Origin: CAZZIQ01 sp964654355
Lineage (GTDB): Bacteria > Pseudomonadota > Gammaproteobacteria > GCF-002020875
NCBI GenBank assembly: GCA_964654355.1
Contig: CAZZIQ010000043.1
Coordinates: forward strand, 1-9,449
Reading direction: 5' to 3'
Length of the DNA stretch: 9,449 nt
How positions within the stretch are numbered: the first letter of the stretch is position 1; each line of letters opens with the position of its first letter. Below the pieces are notes generated by a model, which had not been told where the DNA came from, searched no databases, and was given only the letters and a program-made list of their open reading frames with translations. Made by a program: the position numbers and the translations under genes. This document shows positions 4,906 through 9,449 of this stretch, one piece after another.

Positions 4906-6210
4906 ATGCAAGCAGTAACGTGGTTCAAGCATTCAGGTGTTTTGATCGGGCTAGGGCTCTTTACTGGGCTCGCGCATGCTGATGAAGGGGTTGCAGCCGA
5001 TACCGCTTGGATCCTGACCTCTACGGCGCTGGTTTTGTTGATGACGTTGCCTGGTTTGGCGCTGTTCTACGGCGGATTGGTGCGCAGTAAAAATGTGTTG
5101 TCGGTACTGATGCAGTGTTTTGCGATTGCCGGGATCGCGTCGTTACTGTGGATGTTGTTGGGTTACAGCTGGGCATTTTCGCAAGGGAGCCCTTGGTTGG
5201 GTGGATTCGATCGTGTGTTTCTTGCCGGCCTGCAGGAAGACACGTTAGCTGGTGCTCTACCAGAATCGCTGTTTGTACTGTTCCAGATGACCTTTGCCAT
5301 TATTACGCCTGCGCTGATTGTGGGTGGTTTTGCAGAGCGGATGCGCTTTTCTGCGGTATTGGCCTTCTCTGCGCTTTGGTTGTTGTTGGTTTATGCGCCG
5401 GTAACGCACTGGGTGTGGGGCGGCGGTTGGTTGGCCGACTTGGGCGTAATGGACTTCGCGGGCGGCATTGTGGTGCACATCACTGCTGGGGTGGCTGCTT
5501 TGGTGGCTGCCATCGTTTTAGGTCCGCGCAAGGGTTTTTCTACGACAGCGATGCCGCCACATAACATGACCATGACGGTGATGGGTGCGGGCATGCTTTG
5601 GGTGGGTTGGTTTGGCTTTAATGGCGGCAGTGCTTTGGCGGCGAATGGTGATGCCGCGATGGCAATGTTGGCGACGCACATCGCTGCTGCGGCCGGTGCG
5701 ATCACCTGGATGTTTGTAGAGTGGTTGCGCTTTGGCAAGCCAACGGCGCTGGGTGCGGTGACCGGGATGGTGGCTGGTCTTGGCACCATTACACCGGCAT
5801 CGGGTTTTGTGGGGCCGGCGGGCGCACTGGTGATCGGGACTCTTGCGGGTGTGGTTTGTTTCAATGCGGTGCTGTTGATTAAACGGCGACTGAAGATTGA
5901 CGATTCTCTCGATGTCTTTCCGGTGCACGGTGTGGGCGGAATCTTAGGTTCGCTTTTGGTCGCTGTATTTGCCTCGACGGACCTCGGCTTGTTCAGTGGT
6001 CAGGGTTATTTGCTTGAAACCATGCCGAGCATGAGCGCGCAGTTGCAGGCGCAGCTGATTGGTGTGGTTGCTGTAACCGTTTTTACTGCATTGGTGACCT
6101 ATCTCATTCTCAAGTTCGTTGGTTTATTTGTTTCGCTCCGCGTTTCTAGCGATGAAGAGACGCAGGGGCTGGATATCGCTGCGCACGAGGAGCGTGGTTA
6201 CGATCTTTGA
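4906..6210 (+). CDS. amtB: Ammonium transporter, Amt/AmtB family
   Basis: This trimeric inner-membrane channel takes up NH4+/NH3 when nitrogen is scarce. The protein has 434 residues with a predicted signal peptide (cleavage near LAHA-DEG, residue 25) and 11 expected membrane helices. Signatures: ALFYGGLVRSKNVLS (52-66), FQMTFAIITPALIVGGFAER (126-145, including the aromatic gate region), DFAGGIVVH with Asp183 and pore His191, GWFGFNGGSA (234-243), FPVHGVGGILG with the second pore His341, and the C-terminal GLDIAAHEERGYDL tail, the segment that binds the GlnK/GlnB regulator in this family. An AGGAG site (4895-4899) sits 6 nt before ATG. No glnK is adjacent, unlike the common glnK-amtB operon, so it relies on a PII protein encoded elsewhere. 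It lies behind a sigma-54 promoter with NtrC-like sites and ends at a terminator. Confidence 0.95.
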   Translation: MQAVTWFKHSGVLIGLGLFTGLAHADEGVAADTAWILTSTALVLLMTLPGLALFYGGLVRSKNVLSVLMQCFAIAGIASLLWMLLGYSWAFSQGSPWLGGFDRVFLAGLQEDTLAGALPESLFVLFQMTFAIITPALIVGGFAERMRFSAVLAFSALWLLLVYAPVTHWVWGGGWLADLGVMDFAGGIVVHITAGVAALVAAIVLGPRKGFSTTAMPPHNMTMTVMGAGMLWVGWFGFNGGSALAANGDAAMAMLATHIAAAAGAITWMFVEWLRFGKPTALGAVTGMVAGLGTITPASGFVGPAGALVIGTLAGVVCFNAVLLIKRRLKIDDSLDVFPVHGVGGILGSLLVAVFASTDLGLFSGQGYLLETMPSMSAQLQAQLIGVVAVTVFTALVTYLILKFVGLFVSLRVSSDEETQGLDIAAHEERGYDL

Positions 6211-6242
6211 TTGATCTCGCCAAGCGCTGCGGCACGGCGGTT

Positions 6243-6271
6243 TTGGTGAAAGGACGGGGCGGCTGTACAAT
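6243..6271 (+). promoter_or_regulatory. Candidate sigma-70 promoter for miaB, inside the amt terminator
   Basis: TTGGTG (6243-6248, 3 of 6), a 17-bp spacer and TACAAT (6266-6271, 5 of 6) predict a start near 6278, about 59 nt before the GTG of miaB. The -10 hexamer occupies the loop of the terminator hairpin. It is the only candidate I see in the 126-bp amt-miaB gap. Confidence 0.45.
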
Positions 6272-6288
6272 CAGTCGTCCCGTTTTTT
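6254..6288 (+). terminator. Rho-independent terminator after amt
   Basis: ACGGGGCGGCT (6254-6264) pairs with AGTCGTCCCGT (6273-6283), 11 bp with two G-T pairs and an 8-nt loop. T-runs follow (6283-6288, then seven T after one A and one more T). It lies 43 bp past the amt stop. Confidence 0.85.
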
Positions 6289-6336
6289 ATTTTTTTATCG
6301 TTAACATCCCATTGATTTATTGAGGTTTTTACTGCG

Positions 6337-7689
6337 GTGAGCCGGCGCGTTTATATCCACACTTTTGGTTGCCAGATGAATGTCTATGATTCCGATCGAA
6401 TCGTGGATTTGTTGGGCGTGTCGCATGGTCTGCAGCCTGCTACAAGCGCCGAAGAAGCCGATGTGTTGTTGCTGAATACCTGTTCGGTGCGCGAGAAAGC
6501 GCAAGAGAAGGTGTTCTCTCTGCTTGGGCATTGGAAGGCGCTTAAGCACGCAAAGCCGGGTACCGTGATTGGCGTCGGTGGTTGTGTAGCCAGTCAGGAA
6601 GGCGAAGAGATTCGTGCGCGTGCACCCTTTGTAGATCTTGTGTTTGGCCCGCAAACTTTGCATCGCTTGCCCGACATGCTTACTGCTTTGGAGCGCACGC
6701 AAGCGCCACAAGTTGATGTCAGTTTCCCGGAAATTGAAAAATTTGATCAATTGCCGGATCCGCAAGCGCATGGTGTGACAGCATTTGTCAGCATCATGGA
6801 GGGCTGCAGCAAGTACTGTACTTTCTGTGTGGTGCCGTATACGCGCGGCGATGAAGTGAGTCGCCCGCTTGATGATGTGCTGGCTGAGGTGGCGGGGCTT
6901 GCTGCGCAGGGGGTGCGTGAAATCACCATGCTCGGGCAGAACGTCAATGCCTATCGTGGCCTCGCTGCCGATGGAACTAGCATTGATCTTGCCACCCTGA
7001 TTCACTACATCGACGCAGTGCCGGGCATTCGGCGGATTCGCTACACCACTTCCCATCCATTAGAAATGACGGAATCTTTGATGCGCGCACATGCTGAGGT
7101 GGCGTCGCTGGTGCCGCATCTGCACCTGCCCGTGCAGTGTGGTTCAGATCGCGTATTGTCGATGATGAAACGCGGCCACACGGCGGATGAGTATCGCGAC
7201 ATTATTGCGCGTCTGCGCGCGTATCAGCCCAACATCAGCTTGTCTTCCGATTTCATTGTCGGCTTTCCGGGAGAGACCGATGTTGATTTCGAGCAGACCT
7301 TGGATCTGGTTGCGGAACTGCGTTTCGATCGTTCGTTTAGCTTTGTCTACAGTCCGCGTCCGGGTACGCCGGCAGCAGGTCTATTTGATGATGTGATGCC
7401 GAAGGTAAAACAGGAGCGCCTTGGGCGCTTACAAGCGCGCTTGAATCAAATCATGTTTGATATCAGTCGTGACATGGTGGGCACGGTCCAGTCGATCTTG
7501 ATTGAGGGTGCGGCGCGCAAAGATTCGTCACAGTGGTCGGGACGCACGCCGAACAACCGGGTGGTGAACTTTAGTGCGCCGCAAGGTATCAGCCTCAAGG
7601 CTGGAGATTTTGTTGAGGTGCAAATTGATGAGGCTTTGCCCAACTCTTTGCGTGGCCACTGTCTTGGCTTCGGCGCGGCCGCGGCTTAG
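6337..7689 (+). CDS. miaB: tRNA-2-methylthio-N6-dimethylallyladenosine synthase (MiaB)
   Basis: This radical-SAM methylthiotransferase converts i6A37 to ms2i6A37 in tRNAs reading UNN codons. The protein has 450 residues. The N-terminal UPF0004 domain holds the auxiliary 4Fe-4S cysteines Cys12 (TFGCQMN), Cys49 (NTCSVREKA) and Cys83 (GGCVAS). The radical-SAM cluster is C-S-K-Y-C-T-F-C, Cys157/161/164, in MEGCSKYCTFCVVPYTRG, followed by MLGQNVNAY (198-206). SDFIVGFPGET and YSPRPGTPA mark the late radical-SAM core, and the last 70 or so residues form the TRAM RNA-binding domain. It starts with GTG at 6337: the frame upstream closes at a TGA (6313-6315) with no ATG between, and MSRRVYIHTFGCQMN matches the family start. 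GAGG (6322-6325) lies 11 nt before the start, rather long spacing. It is the first gene of the miaB-ybeZ-ybeY cluster. Confidence 0.97.
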   Translation: MSRRVYIHTFGCQMNVYDSDRIVDLLGVSHGLQPATSAEEADVLLLNTCSVREKAQEKVFSLLGHWKALKHAKPGTVIGVGGCVASQEGEEIRARAPFVDLVFGPQTLHRLPDMLTALERTQAPQVDVSFPEIEKFDQLPDPQAHGVTAFVSIMEGCSKYCTFCVVPYTRGDEVSRPLDDVLAEVAGLAAQGVREITMLGQNVNAYRGLAADGTSIDLATLIHYIDAVPGIRRIRYTTSHPLEMTESLMRAHAEVASLVPHLHLPVQCGSDRVLSMMKRGHTADEYRDIIARLRAYQPNISLSSDFIVGFPGETDVDFEQTLDLVAELRFDRSFSFVYSPRPGTPAAGLFDDVMPKVKQERLGRLQARLNQIMFDISRDMVGTVQSILIEGAARKDSSQWSGRTPNNRVVNFSAPQGISLKAGDFVEVQIDEALPNSLRGHCLGFGAAAA

Positions 7690-7716
7690 CAATGCGTTAA
7701 TCACGCGGCTTTTTTT
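7678..7716 (+). terminator. Possible weak terminator or attenuator between miaB and ybeZ
   Basis: GCCGCG (7678-7683, inside the last miaB codons) pairs with CGCGGC (7704-7709), followed by seven T (7710-7716). The stem is only 6 bp and the loop 20 nt, so termination would be partial. It lies 18 bp before the ybeZ start and may reduce read-through into ybeZ-ybeY. Confidence 0.4.
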
Positions 7717-7733
7717 CTGATATCGGAGTTCGC

Positions 7734-8732
7734 ATGTTTTCATCGGAGATCACCTTAGCGACCGCAACCGCGCAACATATCCCCAATATGGTGGGTGAGT
7801 TGGATCAGAACCTGCATGCGATCGAGCGTCAGTTAGGCGTCGAAATCTCTTACCGTTCGGGTCAGTTTCGATTGATGGGCGATGAGGCCACGGTGGAGGC
7901 GGCGAAGACGGTGTTGCGAGAGCTGTATGGCTTGGCATTGTTCAATCCAGTCAGTAGCGAGCAGGTGATTCAGGTGTTGAGTGGGATCATGGCCGCGCCG
8001 CCCGAGCCGGAGCAAACGTTGGATGCGTTATTGGAGGCAGAAGAATCTTTTGTCGCCGATGTGACGATTCAAACGCGCAACCGCAGTATTCAGGGCCGCA
8101 ACCCGAATCAAAAACGCTATCTTCTTGGGATTCAGCAAAACACTTTGAGTTTTGGGGTAGGGCCCGCGGGAACGGGTAAGACCTGGCTTGCGGTTGCCAG
8201 TGCGGTGGAGGCTTTACGCAAAGAAGAGGTGGCGCGTCTTGTTTTGGTGCGCCCGGCAGTCGAAGCCGGTGAGAAGTTGGGTTTTTTGCCTGGCGACATG
8301 GCCGAAAAAATTGATCCTTATCTGCGCCCTCTCTACGATGCACTGTATGAAATGCTCGGCTTCGAAAAGGTGCAGAAGCTGATCGATCGCAATGTCATTG
8401 AGGTAGCGCCATTGGCTTTCATGCGCGGACGTACGTTGAATGATGCCTTCGTTATTATGGATGAAGCGCAGAATACGACGGTCGAACAGATGAAGATGTT
8501 TTTGACCAGGATCGGTTTTGGCTCACGCGCAGTCGTAACGGGCGATGTGACGCAGATTGATTTGCCGCGGCATGCAACTTCGGGTTTGCGTCATGTGGTT
8601 GAAGTGTTGCGCCAGGTTGAGGGTGTGCATTTTAGTTTCTTCCAGTCGGGTGACGTGGTGCGGCATCCGTTGGTGCAACGCATTGTGCAGGCTTATGAAA
8701 GCCACGACGCGTTGCAACAGGACGATGACTAA
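7734..8732 (+). CDS. ybeZ: PhoH-like ATPase (YbeZ)
   Basis: This cytosolic P-loop NTPase of the PhoH family is linked to RNA metabolism and found next to YbeY in most proteobacteria. The protein has 332 residues, close to the usual 330-350. Residues 20-70 form a small KH-like N-terminal region (MVGELDQNLHAIERQLGVEI). Walker A is GPAGTGKT (143-150), with Lys149. VRPAVEAGEKLGFLPGD (172-188) is a PhoH hallmark, and Walker B is FVIMDEAQN with Asp243/Glu244. VVTGDVTQIDLP (267-278) matches the sensor-like motif. GGAG (7725-7728) lies 5 nt before ATG 7734. The last 8 bp overlap the ybeY start. E. coli calls it ybeZ; the name phoH is often used loosely. The exact substrate is unknown. Confidence 0.94.
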   Translation: MFSSEITLATATAQHIPNMVGELDQNLHAIERQLGVEISYRSGQFRLMGDEATVEAAKTVLRELYGLALFNPVSSEQVIQVLSGIMAAPPEPEQTLDALLEAEESFVADVTIQTRNRSIQGRNPNQKRYLLGIQQNTLSFGVGPAGTGKTWLAVASAVEALRKEEVARLVLVRPAVEAGEKLGFLPGDMAEKIDPYLRPLYDALYEMLGFEKVQKLIDRNVIEVAPLAFMRGRTLNDAFVIMDEAQNTTVEQMKMFLTRIGFGSRAVVTGDVTQIDLPRHATSGLRHVVEVLRQVEGVHFSFFQSGDVVRHPLVQRIVQAYESHDALQQDDD

Positions 8733-9270
8733 AGTCAGCGATCTCTCGGTTGCGGCGCGCCGTAGCCTGCGTGCTGCTGGAAAGGCGTTGCCGGATGTGT
8801 ATTTGCAGCGCCAGGTAGAGGCGCCGGGGCTAGCCAGTGTTACCTACATTCGACAGTGGATTGCTGCAGCACTGCTGGCAGCTGGGGAGGCTGCTGCTGC
8901 GCAGTCGTTGACGCTGCGCGTGGTTGGAGAGCGGGAGAGTGCGCGCTTGAACAAACGCTATCGCGATAAGTCGGGCGCGACCAACATTTTGTCGTTTCCG
9001 AGTGCGGTGGTTTCTGCGCAAGCTCCAGCAGAGTTGGTCGCGGCATGGCGGGCAGAGCTGGGCTTAGGTGACTTGGTGTTGTGTTGGCCGGTCGTGCAGG
9101 CAGAGGCGATAGCTCAGCGTAAGAGTGTGGTTGCGCACACGGCGCATCTGTTGGTACACGGCACTTTGCATCTGCTTGGGTATAACCATCTCAAGCCGCG
9201 CGAGGCGCAACAAATGGAGGCGCTGGAAGTGGATGTACTGCAGCGTTTGGGTTTTGCGGATCCCTATTAA
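8725..9270 (+). CDS. ybeY: Endoribonuclease YbeY (rRNA maturation and ribosome quality control)
   Basis: This zinc-dependent single-strand endoribonuclease acts in 16S rRNA 3'-end maturation and 70S quality control. From ATG 8725 the product is 181 residues. The metal site is HGTLHLLGYNH with His145, His149 and His155; the family usually reads GYDH, so Asp is Asn154 here. Other conserved parts: LNKRYRDKSGATNILSFP (75-92), GDLVLCWPVVQAEA (115-128) and REAQQMEALEVDVLQRLGF (159-177). Homologues are often about 155 residues. The first 24 residues (MTKVSDLSVAARRSLRAAGK and four more) are an Arg/Lys/Ala-rich extension, and GTG 8797 would give 157 residues. I prefer 8725 because ATGACTAA overlaps the ybeZ stop, a standard translational-coupling arrangement. 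The upstream AGGA is too close (2 nt) to act alone, consistent with coupling. Confidence 0.93.
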   Translation: MTKVSDLSVAARRSLRAAGKALPDVYLQRQVEAPGLASVTYIRQWIAAALLAAGEAAAAQSLTLRVVGERESARLNKRYRDKSGATNILSFPSAVVSAQAPAELVAAWRAELGLGDLVLCWPVVQAEAIAQRKSVVAHTAHLLVHGTLHLLGYNHLKPREAQQMEALEVDVLQRLGFADPY

Positions 9271-9371
9271 CTTTTCCTAGCGATGCTGGTTTTGCTGATT
9301 TTTGCGCGCCAGATACATGAAGCCCAGTTTTCTGCGTAGAATGAGCATCCCATTACTACTGTTCTCTCTGA
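9271..9371 (+). promoter_or_regulatory. Intergenic gap after ybeY, with a weak promoter candidate
   Basis: This 101-bp stretch contains a good -10-like TAGAAT (9337-9342) but no matching -35 at 16-18 bp (nearest is TACATG, 9314-9319). No stable hairpin with a T-run is visible. The gap is unusual because ybeY and corC are often nearly contiguous. A separate promoter for the next gene is possible but not demonstrated. Confidence 0.25.
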
Positions 9372-9449
9372 ATGAATAAGGATCGACCTAGGGGCGGCTC
9401 CGCCATGTTGCGCTGGCTGCGACCCTACCTCCGGCGCTACGCGGAGCCA
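9372..9449 (+). CDS. N-terminal fragment of next gene, probably CorC/YbeX-type CBS-domain protein
   Basis: The frame is open from ATG 9372 to the window edge (26 codons, MNKDRPRGGSAMLRWLRPYL...). A second in-frame ATG at 9405 has AGGGG (9390-9394) with 10-nt spacing; the first ATG has no visible ribosome site, so 9405 may be the true start. The fragment is short and Arg-rich. Its identity rests only on the conserved miaB-ybeZ-ybeY-corC order. The LRWLRPYLRRY stretch would also suit the N-terminus of an ABC exporter or another membrane protein. Confidence 0.5.
   Translation, partial: MNKDRPRGGSAMLRWLRPYLRRYAEP

Noticed and set aside
6310..6323. ATTGATTTATTGA, also present near 3149-3161
   Set aside because: A 13-bp AT-rich match between two unrelated leaders with different flanks; most likely chance.
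6301..7056. 251-codon minus-strand open frame opposite miaB
   Set aside because: It is antisense to the conserved radical-SAM region of miaB; the long frame follows from miaB codon bias and no promoter or ribosome site supports it.
8557..8724. Upstream extension of ybeY within ybeZ
   Set aside because: This part of the frame is Cys/Arg/Trp-rich out-of-frame ybeZ sequence; the coupled ATG at 8725 is the plausible start.
9276..9310. Possible terminator after ybeY near the T-rich GCTGATTTTTG
   Set aside because: Only a 3-bp AGC/GCT stem can be formed; not a stable hairpin.

Overview
The window looks like a chromosomal segment from a proteobacterium, most likely a gamma- or beta-proteobacterium. 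The support is the miaB - phoH-like (ybeZ) - ybeY order, a sigma-54-type ammonium transporter promoter, and a pyrophosphate-dependent phosphofructokinase next to a membrane H+-pyrophosphatase, a pairing known from methanotrophs, nitrifiers and xanthomonads. I cannot name the genus. No insertion sequence, phage gene, CRISPR array, tRNA or rRNA is visible.

Left arm (1-2943, minus strand): a pyrophosphate-energy operon. pfp (PPi-dependent 6-phosphofructokinase) is followed 44 bp later by hppA (proton-pumping membrane pyrophosphatase, potassium-independent signature), which runs off the left edge. One enzyme spends or makes PPi in glycolysis/gluconeogenesis; the other couples PPi to the proton gradient.

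Divergent control region (2944-3308): it holds a perfect 10-bp tandem direct repeat, a 6-5-6 inverted repeat, a strong sigma-70 promoter firing rightward (TTGACA, 17 bp, TATAGA), and a leader hairpin that ends at the ribosome binding region of the next gene.

The most unusual locus is 3309-4337. It encodes an adenylate-kinase-fold protein with a zinc-type LID that has lost most residues needed for catalysis (Walker Lys, both AMP-binding Arg, two LID Arg). It is fused in frame to a 112-residue histone-H1-like tail made only of A, K, P, R and V after the internal Met. The tail has its own Met with a well-spaced Shine-Dalgarno sequence, so the locus may make both a fusion and a free basic protein. 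A strong terminator follows.

Middle (4506-6297): a 72-residue conserved-type small protein ends at its own terminator. Next is a stand-alone amt gene behind a canonical -24/-12 sigma-54 promoter with two NtrC-like sites 33 bp apart. No glnK is adjacent.

Right arm (6337-9449): miaB (tRNA ms2i6A methylthiotransferase), a PhoH-like ATPase (ybeZ), ybeY (rRNA-processing endoribonuclease, overlapping ybeZ by 8 bp), and the first 26 codons of a further gene, CorC/YbeX by synteny. This is the classical tRNA-modification/ribosome-quality cluster.
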